Source of the DNA: Brevundimonas nasdae
GTDB lineage: Bacteria; Pseudomonadota; Alphaproteobacteria; Caulobacterales; Caulobacteraceae
Assembly: GCF_016654005.1 (NCBI RefSeq)
Contig: NZ_JAEPWN010000003.1
Location: 186,001-250,000 of the forward strand
Direction: 5' to 3'
Length of the DNA stretch: 64,000 nucleotides
Part shown: positions 18,088 through 26,145 of the stretch, piece by piece
Layout of the letters: each line of letters starts with the position of its first letter
How positions within the stretch are numbered: position 1 is the stretch's first letter
Notes under the pieces: generated by a model
What the model was told of the DNA's origin: nothing
What the model saw: the letters and a program-made list of their open reading frames with translations, nothing else
The model's database searches: none
Made by a program: the position numbers and the translations under genes

Positions 18088-18117
18088 TTTCGAGCTCTCT
18101 AGAGTGAGTTCGGCAAA

Positions 18118-18174
18118 TGACATTTGTTGTCAGATTGTCAATGATGCGGTTTGACATTTTTTCGCGGTATGTCA
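18118..18174. promoter_or_regulatory. Cluster of five TGACA/TGTCA half-sites
   Basis: Five copies of the same pentamer occur in 57 bases: TGACA 18118-18122, TGTCA 18128-18132, TGTCA 18136-18140, TGACA 18152-18156 and TGTCA 18170-18174. The first two form the palindrome TGACATTTGTTGTCA. The cluster fills the gap between the SDR operon and the divergent TetR gene. A TTGACA hexamer at 18151-18156 may also be a -35 element. This is a plausible TetR-family autoregulatory operator. Confidence 0.55.
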
Positions 18175-18184
18175 GATCGGCCCC

Positions 18185-18763
18185 ATGGCAGATGAGGCGG
18201 AACCGGTATCGGACCGGCGGACGATGGTGGTTTCGGCGGCGCGGGACGTGTTCCTGCGCTACGGCTATGGGCGCACCACGATGGGCGACATCGCCCAGGC
18301 GGCGGGCCTGACGCGGCCGACCCTGTATCTGAGCTTTCGCGACAAGGAGAGCATCTTCCACGCCGTCATCCGCGCCATGGTCGCCGACCGGATCGCCGAA
18401 ATCCGTCTCGGCGTGGCGGAGCGCGAGACCTTGCAGGACAGGCTGGTGTTCGCCTGCGAAACCTGGGTTCTGGGCGCCTATGAACTGGTGCGCGACTATC
18501 CCGACGCCCAGGACCTGTTCGACCTGAAAGTCCTGCCCGTCCGCGAAAGCCACGAGGCGTTCGAGGCCCTGATCGCCGACATCATCCGCCAACCCCTGGC
18601 CGACAGTCGCCTAGACATCTCCGAACACCTCTTCGCCGCCGTGATCTCGAACGCGGTGAAAGGCTTCAAGGACATGGCGCTGGACAACGCCGCCCTTTGC
18701 GATCAGGTCAGAGCGCTGGCCGCGGTGACAGCGGCTGGATTGCACCCAACTAGCCGCTTTTGA
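18185..18763 (+). CDS. TetR/AcrR-family transcriptional regulator
   Basis: This 192-residue protein has a clear TetR DNA-binding domain at about residues 12-58 (V-V-S-A-A-R-D-V-F-L-R-Y-G-Y, M-G-D-I-A-Q-A-A-G-L-T-R-P-T-L-Y-L-S-F-R-D-K). The C-terminal ligand domain has no recognisable specificity. It is divergent from two SDR genes across a repeat-rich 97-bp gap. It is also the last gene before the tRNA-fragment repeat that marks the left edge of the island. Confidence 0.92.
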   Translation: MADEAEPVSDRRTMVVSAARDVFLRYGYGRTTMGDIAQAAGLTRPTLYLSFRDKESIFHAVIRAMVADRIAEIRLGVAERETLQDRLVFACETWVLGAYELVRDYPDAQDLFDLKVLPVRESHEAFEALIADIIRQPLADSRLDISEHLFAAVISNAVKGFKDMALDNAALCDQVRALAAVTAAGLHPTSRF

Positions 18764-19099
18764 GACGCCGAGGCGTCTAACGCCAGACTAACCCAATGCT
18801 CAACGACGCTAAGCCATTGAAGAAAAATGGCGCGCCCGAAGAAAGTCGAACTCCTGCCCCCAGATTCGTAGTCTGGTGAAATGGCCAGAGGAATCAGCCC
18901 TGTAGTTTTTCGGTCCGTAACAGCCAAGGTTGTTGCGGCGGGGTAAAATGCGGCTACGTCGTTTACGGCCGACTAGAGGCGACCGTTTTGGGCCACATTG
19001 TGCCTGCGACATCCTATTGCTCGCCCTCAGCCTTATCAACCGTTGCTATGTTGCATCGCAACGGGGTAAGGACCCGCCAAGCTTGTTGGGGGCGTATTT
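18764..19099. other. Gene-free stretch holding the left att-like repeat and ugd leader
   Basis: These 336 bases hold no protein-like frame. They contain the tRNA-fragment repeat at 18805-18878, described separately. Near ugd there are two nested inverted repeats around 19041-19063 (CGTTGC...GCAACG and GTTGC-ATC-GCAAC) that could form a leader hairpin ahead of the ugd start. The promoter could not be placed with confidence. Confidence 0.5.
18805..18878. repeat. Degenerate copy of tRNA-Arg 3' half (candidate attL)
   Basis: This 74-bp segment aligns with 35562-35635 in the same orientation, with a handful of substitutions and one single-base gap on each side. It covers the 3' half of tRNA-Arg (acceptor strand, T arm, variable loop, anticodon arm) plus about 23 bases beyond the tRNA 3' end, and stops abruptly after GTCTGGTG. 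The 5' half of the tRNA is absent, so it is not a functional tRNA. Such a truncated tRNA copy is what a tRNA-targeting integrase leaves at the far end of an inserted element. Confidence 0.7.
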
Positions 19100-20422
19100 A
19101 TGCGTGTTGCGATGATCGGCACGGGCTATGTCGGCCTGGTGTCAGGGGCCTGTTTTGCCGATTTCGGTCATGTGGTGACCTGTATCGACAAGGACCCGTC
19201 CAAGATCGAGCGGCTGAACGGCGGCGAGATTCCGATCTATGAGCCGGGCCTGGATGATCTGGTCGCGACGAACGTGCGCGAAGGGCGGCTGTCCTTCACC
19301 CTGGACGGCGCCGAGGCCATCCGCAACGCCGACGCGGTCTTCATCGCCGTGGGCACCCCGACCCGTCGCGGCGACGGCCATGCGGACCTGTCCTACGTCT
19401 ATGCCGCCGCCGAAGAGATCGCTGGCCTGATCGACGGTTTCACCGTGGTGGTGACCAAGTCCACCGTCCCGGTCGGCACCGGCGACGAGGTCGAGACGAT
19501 CATCCGAAAGGCCAATCCCGGCGCTGATTTCGCCGTGGTGTCCAACCCCGAGTTCCTGCGCGAAGGCGCCGCCATCGGCGACTTCAAACGTCCCGACCGG
19601 GTGGTGATCGGCGTCAACGACATCGACGGCGACGTAGGCCAGCGCGCCAAGGGCGTGATGGGTGAACTGTACCGCCCGCTGAACCTGAACGAGAGCCCGC
19701 TGCTGTTCGTGGGCCGCCGCACGTCCGAGCTGATCAAATACGCCGCCAACGCCTTCCTGGCGATGAAGATCACCTTCATCAACGAGATGGCCGACCTGTG
19801 CGAAGCCGTCGGCGCCGACGTGCAGCAGGTCGCGCGCGGCATCGGCCTGGACAAGCGGATCGGGTCCAAGTTCCTGCACGCCGGTCCGGGCTATGGCGGC
19901 TCCTGCTTCCCCAAGGACACCATCGCCCTGGTCCGCACGGCCCAGCAGTATGGCGCCCCGGTCCGCCTGATCGAGACCACGGTCGAGGTCAACGACGCGC
20001 GCAAGAAGGCCATGGCCGGACGCGTGGAGACGACCCTGGGCGACAGCGTCTCCGGCAAGACGGTCGCCCTGTTGGGCCTGACCTTCAAGCCCAACACCGA
20101 CGACATGCGCGATGCGCCCAGCCTCGACATCGCCCCCGCCCTGATCGCCGCCGGCGCCAGGGTCCAGGCCTTTGATCCCGAAGGCATGCATGAGGCCGCC
20201 AAGCTGCTGCCGGGCGTCGAGATGAAGGACAGCGCCTACGACGCCGTCACCGGCGCCGACGCCGTGGTCATCGTCACCGAATGGGATCAGTTCCGCGCCC
20301 TGGACCTGGACCGGGTCAAGGGGCTGATGAACCAACCGGTGCTGGTGGACCTGCGCAACGTCTATCGCTCCGAAGACATGCTGAAGCGTGGGTTCAAATA
20401 TTCCGGCATCGGTCGCGGCTGA
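19100..20422 (+). CDS. ugd: UDP-glucose 6-dehydrogenase
   Basis: This 440-residue cytosolic enzyme oxidises UDP-glucose to UDP-glucuronate using two NAD+, feeding polysaccharide synthesis. The N-terminal Rossmann motif is G-T-G-Y-V-G (residues 8-13). The catalytic cysteine lies in G-G-S-C-F-P-K-D near residue 270. The central dimer helix and the C-terminal UDP-binding domain (G-L-T-F-K-P-N-T-D-D-M-R near residue 330) are complete. Its stop overlaps the start of a truncated epimerase gene, which in an intact locus would use the UDP-glucuronate. Confidence 0.96.
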   Translation: MRVAMIGTGYVGLVSGACFADFGHVVTCIDKDPSKIERLNGGEIPIYEPGLDDLVATNVREGRLSFTLDGAEAIRNADAVFIAVGTPTRRGDGHADLSYVYAAAEEIAGLIDGFTVVVTKSTVPVGTGDEVETIIRKANPGADFAVVSNPEFLREGAAIGDFKRPDRVVIGVNDIDGDVGQRAKGVMGELYRPLNLNESPLLFVGRRTSELIKYAANAFLAMKITFINEMADLCEAVGADVQQVARGIGLDKRIGSKFLHAGPGYGGSCFPKDTIALVRTAQQYGAPVRLIETTVEVNDARKKAMAGRVETTLGDSVSGKTVALLGLTFKPNTDDMRDAPSLDIAPALIAAGARVQAFDPEGMHEAAKLLPGVEMKDSAYDAVTGADAVVIVTEWDQFRALDLDRVKGLMNQPVLVDLRNVYRSEDMLKRGFKYSGIGRG

Positions 20423-20760
20423 TGGGCACGCCGATCATCGTCACCGGCGCCGCCGGGTTCATCGGCATGCATACGGCCGAGCGTCTGCTTGACCGTGGCG
20501 AGACCGTGATCGGCGTCGATGTCCTCAACGACTATTACGACCCGGCGCTGAAAGAGGCCCGCGCCGCCCGGCTGGAAGGGCGTGAGGGCTTTCGCATGGT
20601 CCGGGCCGACATCGCCGATCATGAGCAGATGAAGGTCCTGGTCGCCGACGCAGGCGCTACCTATGCGGATGTCAAAGCTGAATGCCCTGACCGATTACCT
20701 GCCCAAGATTCTGCTGAAGGACGACTTTTTATAGTGGGGCAAGCGGTGGTGGGGTTATGA
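20422..20760 (+). pseudogene. Truncated UDP-glucuronate 4-epimerase-like gene
   Basis: Translation from ATG 20422, overlapping the ugd stop, gives a clean N-terminus of a CapI/LspL-type nucleotide-sugar epimerase: V-T-G-A-A-G-F-I-G-M-H near residue 5, G-V-D-V-L-N-D-Y-Y-D near residue 32, then R-A-D-I-A-D. Family resemblance stops at about residue 78 (near base 20,660), before the S-Y-K catalytic region. The remaining 35 residues are unrelated, and the frame stops at 20760. A full enzyme would be about 320-340 residues, so this is a remnant cut by recombination. In another frame 20663-20734 encodes a 23-residue peptide of no known function. Confidence 0.8.
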
Positions 20761-22073
20761 AAGTGAGTGAGGTGGTTGGAACTATAGATTCCAACGTAAC
20801 TGAACTAAGTCCAGAAAACCGATTCAACAATGAACGCCTTCGAATTCTGATCGTTGCGCTGAACTACGCTCCTGAACTGGTTGGTTGTGCAAAATATACG
20901 ACGGAATTTGCCGAAGAACTAGTTGCGCGCGGGCATAAGGTCGAAGTGGTGACCGGACCGCCTTACTACCCGGCCTGGTCTGTTGCTTCAGGATACTCTG
21001 GTGCCCGGTGGAGCAACGAGACACTGAATAACGTCGTCGTCCATCGTACTCCTCTCTATGTTCCGCCAAGGCCCGACGCCTTCAAGCGTATGATGCATTT
21101 GGCTTCGTTTGGGGCTGCCGCCCTTCCGGCGGCCCTTGGTGTGGCCCTGCGCTTCAAACCTGACCTTGTTTTCGCTGTAGCCCCGACCTTGGCCGCAGCA
21201 TCTACGGCATTGGTGGCTGCAAAAGCCTCGGGAGCATCCAGTTGGTTGCATATTCAGGACTTTGAGGTGGACGCCGCCTTTGATTTGAACATGCTGAAGA
21301 ACACAATAGGCCGTGCGATGGCCCTGCGGGTCGAGAGCAGTCTGTTCCGAACGTTCGACCGAGTGTCCAGTATCTCACCCGCAATGATTCAGCGCTTGGC
21401 GGCCAAAGGTGTCAGCACTGACAAAATCGTTGAGTTTCGCAATTGGGTAGACGTCGATGCTGTGCAAGTATTCGCCAGCCCTAACACGCGGTACCGCCAA
21501 GAACTGGGCATTCCCGATGACCAGATCGTCGCTCTATATTCTGGGAATATGGCTGGAAAACAAGGGCTGGAGGTACTAGCTCAAGTGGCAAAAAATCTGA
21601 AAGCTGCGCTAGCACCGGTGTCGCTCCTTCTATGTGGTGAAGGTCCTGCTCGCCTCGCGCTAGAGGTCTCTTGTAAAGATATAGATACTGTTCATTTCCT
21701 GCCGTTACAGCCAATGGAGCGTTTGCCGGAACTACTAGGCACAGCGGATATTCACTTGTTACCCCAACGTCCCGAGGCGGCCGATCTGGTCCTGCCGTCA
21801 AAACTGACGGGGATGTTGGCCTCCGGGAGGCCGGTCGTCGCCATGGCTAGTGAGGGAACGGGCCTGGCGTATGAGGTCGATGGCTGTGGCTTGGTCGTTG
21901 CGCCCGATGCCGAAGCAATGACCACCGCCATCCTGCGTCTTGCCGAGGACCCCGATCTGCGCCGCACCCTCGGCGCCGCTGGCCGCCTCCGCGCTGAGAC
22001 CCGTTGGCGCAAGAGCGCCATCATCGACGGGTTTGAGGAGGCGTGTTTCGCTTACGGCCCAAAAGCGCTTTAA
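20757..22073 (+). CDS. Family 4 glycosyltransferase (WcaI-like)
   Basis: This 438-residue GT-B glycosyltransferase probably adds a sugar to a lipid-linked repeat unit on the cytoplasmic face. The N-terminal domain has I-L-I-V-A-L-N-Y-A-P-E and the T-G-P-P-Y-Y-P segment near residue 65 that is typical of WcaI-type fucosyltransferases. The C-terminal donor-binding domain has Y-S-G-N-M-A-G-K-Q-G near residue 262 and an E-x7-E-like motif around L-P-S-K-L-T-G-M-L-A-S-G-R-P near residue 345. It overlaps the truncated epimerase by four bases and is convergent with the rest of the polysaccharide genes. Confidence 0.88.
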   Translation: MKVSEVVGTIDSNVTELSPENRFNNERLRILIVALNYAPELVGCAKYTTEFAEELVARGHKVEVVTGPPYYPAWSVASGYSGARWSNETLNNVVVHRTPLYVPPRPDAFKRMMHLASFGAAALPAALGVALRFKPDLVFAVAPTLAAASTALVAAKASGASSWLHIQDFEVDAAFDLNMLKNTIGRAMALRVESSLFRTFDRVSSISPAMIQRLAAKGVSTDKIVEFRNWVDVDAVQVFASPNTRYRQELGIPDDQIVALYSGNMAGKQGLEVLAQVAKNLKAALAPVSLLLCGEGPARLALEVSCKDIDTVHFLPLQPMERLPELLGTADIHLLPQRPEAADLVLPSKLTGMLASGRPVVAMASEGTGLAYEVDGCGLVVAPDAEAMTTAILRLAEDPDLRRTLGAAGRLRAETRWRKSAIIDGFEEACFAYGPKAL

Positions 22074-22113
22074 GGCAAGTTGAGGTTCGGGCGGTGTCTA
22101 ATCTCAACCACAC

Positions 22114-23040
22114 CTAACGTTGAGCCAAAGCTGCCAAGTCAAGTCCCGTCAATCGCTTCAGAGCCGCTATCCGAGCGTGGGTGCCGTCTAGAGAAGAAAT
22201 TTCTCGTTCTAATTCAGATACCTTTGCGGCTACAAGAAAGCGATACCAGCCGCCTTGAAGTCCGTGATAAATTAAGCCTTCTCGGCCATCTAGAAATCCG
22301 ACTTGAAATACATAGCGATAGATAAAATAGCACACTGGGCCTGCCCAGAAGGGCAGGCGATTATATAGACTTTCCTTCAGCCATCGCTTGCCTGAAACGG
22401 CTGCAGAGGTTGTGCGTGTCTCCAAGGCCTCGCCACGTGAAAACAGGTCGTACTTTTGGGCTATCACATCGATGGCTTCGCGCGTCGCGTACTTGTTATG
22501 CTTGTCGGTGAAATAGGTCAGGTCATTTAGATTTATGTCCGAGAACCCGCCATCCACAGAGATAGTACTCCCTGATTTGAGTAGTATGTGCTCATCCATC
22601 CAGCGCTGCTCAACTCTGGCATGACCGCGTCGCCAGACCCGTAGCATCGTCAGAGGGTATCGTCCCCCATGCCGAATCCAGCGACCCATAAAGATATGCT
22701 TGCGTTTCAGGTTCACGCCGCACACTTCGAGTGGAAGTGTCGAAAGCCGTTCCGCCAGTGTCGCGCTTAGATCAGCTTCAATGACCTCGTCGGCATCCAG
22801 TCGCATAACCCAATCCGCTGTAATTGGCGCGTTATCTAAGGCCCACTGGAACTGTTGCGCCTGATTAATGAATGGATTGGTAAGAACAATTGCGCCCGCC
22901 GCCTCGGCGAGCGCAACTGTCTCGTCTGTAGAGCCTGAGTCGATTACGAAGACTTGGCTCGCGATCATGGCGACCGAAGCTAGCGCGCGGGACAGGTGTA
23001 TAGCCTCGTTATACGTGAGGATTACAACGGCCAGAGTCAT
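22114..23040 (-). CDS. Family 2 glycosyltransferase (WaaE/KdtX-like)
   Basis: This 308-residue GT-A enzyme begins with V-V-I-L-T-Y-N-E-A and has I-D-S-G-S-T-D-E-T near residue 34, the usual nucleotide-sugar pocket. The metal-binding motif M-R-L-D-A-D-E-V is near residue 80. The middle part (K-R-K-H-I-F-M-G-R-W-I-R-H-G-G) is characteristic of the WaaE-like group that works on LPS core or capsular repeats. It is the last gene of a seven-gene operon running leftwards, overlapping the preceding gene by four bases. Confidence 0.9.
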   Translation of the reverse strand: MTLAVVILTYNEAIHLSRALASVAMIASQVFVIDSGSTDETVALAEAAGAIVLTNPFINQAQQFQWALDNAPITADWVMRLDADEVIEADLSATLAERLSTLPLEVCGVNLKRKHIFMGRWIRHGGRYPLTMLRVWRRGHARVEQRWMDEHILLKSGSTISVDGGFSDINLNDLTYFTDKHNKYATREAIDVIAQKYDLFSRGEALETRTTSAAVSGKRWLKESLYNRLPFWAGPVCYFIYRYVFQVGFLDGREGLIYHGLQGGWYRFLVAAKVSELEREISSLDGTHARIAALKRLTGLDLAALAQR

Positions 23041-24182
23041 GACAATGCGTCCACGATATCCTTTGCCGAATTCTCAATGTCGAATTTCTGAAGAAACAAC
23101 TGTCGACCAGCGACGCCACACGCCTTCTGTTCGTCATCACTCAGAGCAAGAAATGAGCGCAACATAATTTCTGTTGCTTCTGTGGTATTCGCCGCAACCC
23201 GCCCTGCATCGGCTGCCTTGACGTCCTGCCAGATATTGACCTTGTCGCTAATCAACACCGGCGTCGCACAGGCTAGGGCCTCCGCCACTACGATGCCGAA
23301 ATTCTCTCCATGCGATGGTAAAACGAATGCAGCCGCGTTTCTGTATGCTCCCCATTTAGCATCACCTTTGAGCATGCCTGGCCAAACAATCTTCTCTGCG
23401 ACACCCAGTTCAGTTGACAGGGCTTCCAAAGCGGGTCGCCAATTCGTTTGATCTGGTCCCGCAATAACCAGTCGGTGATCTGGCCAGTTTGAGTGGATGC
23501 CTGCAAAGGCGCGGATCAAAAGATCTACCCCTTTTTTCGGATGAATGCGGCTAAGAAAAAGAAGGTACGGCTGATCCGGGTTTAGTCCCGTGGCCTCGAT
23601 AAATGCAGCCTGTTGAGCGCTGGATGCAGGGGGGGCGTCAGCTGTGCCATAGGCGATCACTCGGTCACGATAAGATTGCCTGCCCCGATAGGATAATCGT
23701 GCAAGTCGTCGTTCTTCTTGAGTCGTAAAAAGTACATAGCGTGCGTCGCGTAGAACTGAACCCTCGAAGAAGGTCCAGTATAACTGCTTAAAAAAGTCTT
23801 TGATTGGATAGGCCTTGCGATGCCAAGGATCGAGGCTTCCATGTGTGAATATGCAATATGGAGTGCTAAATTTACGCAAGGCTCGCCATGCCCCGAAAGA
23901 TGTATAATTCCAGATTCCGTGAACAATCGCGGCGTCGTATGTAGACAGGTTGTTGATCAGCCACGGTGTAAAGCGCTTGGCATACCCATACACACGCATC
24001 CTCGGTCCAAGGGCATGAACGGGAAACGGGAATTCTGTTACCCACGGCGATTGGGGGGCGTCCAATGTGGCGACTTCCACCTGATGCCCAAGCCGCCGCA
24101 TCGCTTCTGAACTCCGAACCAACCCTTCAATCGGTCCCCCTGTTCGGGGATCAACAGTGGCAATAATCCGAAGAATTTTCAT
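23037..24182 (-). CDS. GT-B (family 1/4) glycosyltransferase
   Basis: This 381-residue glycosyltransferase has the GT-B layout: an N-terminal acceptor domain (T-G-G-P-I-E-G-L-V-R-S near residue 15) and a C-terminal donor domain with L-F-L-S-R-I-H-P-K-K-G-V near residue 212. The donor E-x7-E region is P-S-H-G-E-N-F-G-I-V-V-A-E-A-L-A near residue 300. It overlaps both neighbours by four bases (ATGA), so translation in this operon is coupled. Donor and acceptor are unknown; GDP-fucose is a reasonable guess because gmd and fcl are in the operon. Confidence 0.9.
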   Translation of the reverse strand: MKILRIIATVDPRTGGPIEGLVRSSEAMRRLGHQVEVATLDAPQSPWVTEFPFPVHALGPRMRVYGYAKRFTPWLINNLSTYDAAIVHGIWNYTSFGAWRALRKFSTPYCIFTHGSLDPWHRKAYPIKDFFKQLYWTFFEGSVLRDARYVLFTTQEERRLARLSYRGRQSYRDRVIAYGTADAPPASSAQQAAFIEATGLNPDQPYLLFLSRIHPKKGVDLLIRAFAGIHSNWPDHRLVIAGPDQTNWRPALEALSTELGVAEKIVWPGMLKGDAKWGAYRNAAAFVLPSHGENFGIVVAEALACATPVLISDKVNIWQDVKAADAGRVAANTTEATEIMLRSFLALSDDEQKACGVAGRQLFLQKFDIENSAKDIVDALS

Positions 24183-25480
24183 CGCGTAACATTCGTAAAG
24201 TTGGAGACCGCCCCTTGTCGAAGGCGCACTATTTCGACCAATGGCTTAGTGAGGAACAAAAGCATTAGAAAATGAGAGGCCGAACCAAAGTTTAGGTAGT
24301 TCGGTTCCACGACCAAAACCGGAACCATGGCTACAAGGAATGCAGCGCCCGCCCTATCACTTGTTTCTCGAAAGCGGCCCCAAGCTTCCGACATCTTGAA
24401 CGCAGCAGTGCCGATTACCATCATGTAAAGCAATAATCCAACAAGCCCTATATCCAATATTGCATTGATTATCCCGCTGTGCGCGTTGACTGCAATTCCC
24501 GCTTGAGAAAGTTCTTTCGAGCCTCGAGTACGAAATCCATATCCGTTCAGTTCGTGGCCTTTCATGACATCAAGACCATTCTGCCAAAGCGTATCTCGGC
24601 CCGTAAATCCGCTACCTGTTCTTGCAGCGTCAGTGACGCCTAATAACTGTGTGGCAGCACGACTGGATGCATCAACCACTGGTTCAAAAGTCAATGATAC
24701 GAGGACTAATGCAAATGATGCACAGATGGCTGTCATTATGAGGGATTGTCTGTTTTTGATTTGCGGCATCACTAGGTGATAAACTACCAAAAATGTAACT
24801 AATCCCAAAAATACAGTTCTGGCCTGACCTACAGCAATGAGTGCACCGCCCAGAACGATGGCGGCGGTCCTTGTGTGTCCTCCAGCTATGTATCCGAGCA
24901 GTATAAATGCGAAGCCAATATGCCCCAGAACATTAGGCTGGATTCCTCCCAAATCCCTACCTACCAAAGGAAGCTGTCTGAAAAGATATGCCATCATGAG
25001 CCCACCTACGACTAACCCCAGCGTAGCTGAACGCTTTACGTAAGAGCCCGGCATGCACCAAAAAAGGGCGCCAGATACAAATAGAGCCAAAAGAGCAAGG
25101 CTGTATGTCGCTGATGACGACGAATTTATTGACCAAAAACTTGTGAAAAAAACCCAAGTAACTAGCGACAAGCAGAGAATTAAATATGGAGCGTGAATTT
25201 TTTGTGTTTTACCGCTATTTCCGATGACGGTAAAAAAACTCAAAACAAAAAATGACAAAACTCCAATCGTGTTCCATCTTCTGATTTCACCCTGAACAAC
25301 TGGCGAGGCATTCATCAGCCAGTTGATAAGGTACTGTTGTGGCCACAAAAGGCAGAAGAAATATACCGCCAATGTCAATGCAGATATTGAAAACAGCCAA
25401 TTGTTCTGCTGACGTTTTTCGGCAAAATTTTGTGCTATATTGACATTTGATGTCTGTCGCGGGTTGTGAGCCGTGTTCAT
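24179..25480 (-). CDS. O-antigen polymerase/ligase-like membrane protein (Wzy)
   Basis: This 433-residue protein has ten or more hydrophobic segments and a large periplasmic loop (about residues 270-340). The loop holds F-T-G-R-D-T-L-W-Q-N-G and G-Y-G-F-R-T-R-G, followed by A-V-N-A-H-S-G-I-I-N-A-I-L-D-I-G. The histidine-centred N-A-H-S segment is the signature of the Wzy/WaaL/RfaL superfamily. With a Wzx-like flippase in the same operon, a Wzx/Wzy-dependent pathway is likely and polymerase is the preferred reading over ligase. The DNA is markedly A+T-richer than the flanks. Confidence 0.8.
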   Translation of the reverse strand: MNTAHNPRQTSNVNIAQNFAEKRQQNNWLFSISALTLAVYFFCLLWPQQYLINWLMNASPVVQGEIRRWNTIGVLSFFVLSFFTVIGNSGKTQKIHAPYLILCLSLVTWVFFTSFWSINSSSSATYSLALLALFVSGALFWCMPGSYVKRSATLGLVVGGLMMAYLFRQLPLVGRDLGGIQPNVLGHIGFAFILLGYIAGGHTRTAAIVLGGALIAVGQARTVFLGLVTFLVVYHLVMPQIKNRQSLIMTAICASFALVLVSLTFEPVVDASSRAATQLLGVTDAARTGSGFTGRDTLWQNGLDVMKGHELNGYGFRTRGSKELSQAGIAVNAHSGIINAILDIGLVGLLLYMMVIGTAAFKMSEAWGRFRETSDRAGAAFLVAMVPVLVVEPNYLNFGSASHFLMLLFLTKPLVEIVRLRQGAVSNFTNVTR

Positions 25481-26145
25481 TGGACGAACCCTAAATGTCG
25501 TTGGAAATAGGCGAGCCCGGTATCGAGGCGTTTGATCCAGGTGGCGCGCACGCCAGAGTAAAGGGAGTCTGTTTGTGTTTCGTGGGTGGACAAGACGGAT
25601 CCTGCTGCAAGAATGGACCGTTCGGGAAGATAAGCGCCCTTAAGAAACACGCACCGTGTTCCAACGAAGGCATACGCGCCGATACGTACGGGTAATGCAC
25701 TTTGGCGGTTTGCCGCAAAGTCAATCGCATGGGTTAGAATTTGGGAGCCCCATCCAGCAAATGTCGCGTATGCTCCAATTTCGACAAGGTCAGTACAATC
25801 AATCAGGTGTCGATGAGTGATCGCGGCATTAGATCGAATCACCAAAGCGGGGCGACGGTCAGGCTGCTCTTTGAAAAACGCAGTCGAAGACTTCGGTAGA
25901 CCTGTTACCCAATTTAAGTTACCGAGGCGGCCGTTCTCTTCGATTAGCAGCTCTCCTAAGCCCTTCACATAGGTCAGAGAACCGATGCGGGCGCCGGGCT
26001 CCATATCGACTTGATCAGCCATCACAATTGACCATCGTATCCGTGCTGACGGCGCGATCCTATAGCCGAAAAACGCAGACAGAAGCCGCCGCCGGAGTGG
26101 CCACGGCAAAGGCATCAGCGCCAACTGAACTAGTATCTTGATCAT
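25477..26145 (-). CDS. Left-handed beta-helix acyltransferase
   Basis: This 222-residue protein shows the imperfect hexapeptide periodicity of WcaF/WbbJ-type O-acetyltransferases. Examples are the stretch around G-A-R-I-G-S-L-T-Y-V near residue 55 and the later coil R-I-G-A-Y-A-F-V-G-T-R-C-V-F-L-K-G-A near residue 155. The closing P-E-R-S-I-L-A-A-G-S-V-L and a conserved H in T-H-A-I-D-F are also present. It would add an acetyl or other acyl group to a repeat-unit sugar. It overlaps the Wzy-like and Wzx-like genes by four bases each. Confidence 0.8.
   Translation of the reverse strand: MIKILVQLALMPLPWPLRRRLLSAFFGYRIAPSARIRWSIVMADQVDMEPGARIGSLTYVKGLGELLIEENGRLGNLNWVTGLPKSSTAFFKEQPDRRPALVIRSNAAITHRHLIDCTDLVEIGAYATFAGWGSQILTHAIDFAANRQSALPVRIGAYAFVGTRCVFLKGAYLPERSILAAGSVLSTHETQTDSLYSGVRATWIKRLDTGLAYFQRHLGFVQ

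Noticed and set aside
18805..18878. tRNA-like segment considered as a second tRNA-Arg gene
   Set aside because: The whole 5' half (acceptor 5' strand and D arm) is missing and the T arm is mutated.
19041..19063. Hairpin before ugd considered as a riboswitch
   Set aside because: It is a single short stem with no conserved aptamer core that could be recognised.
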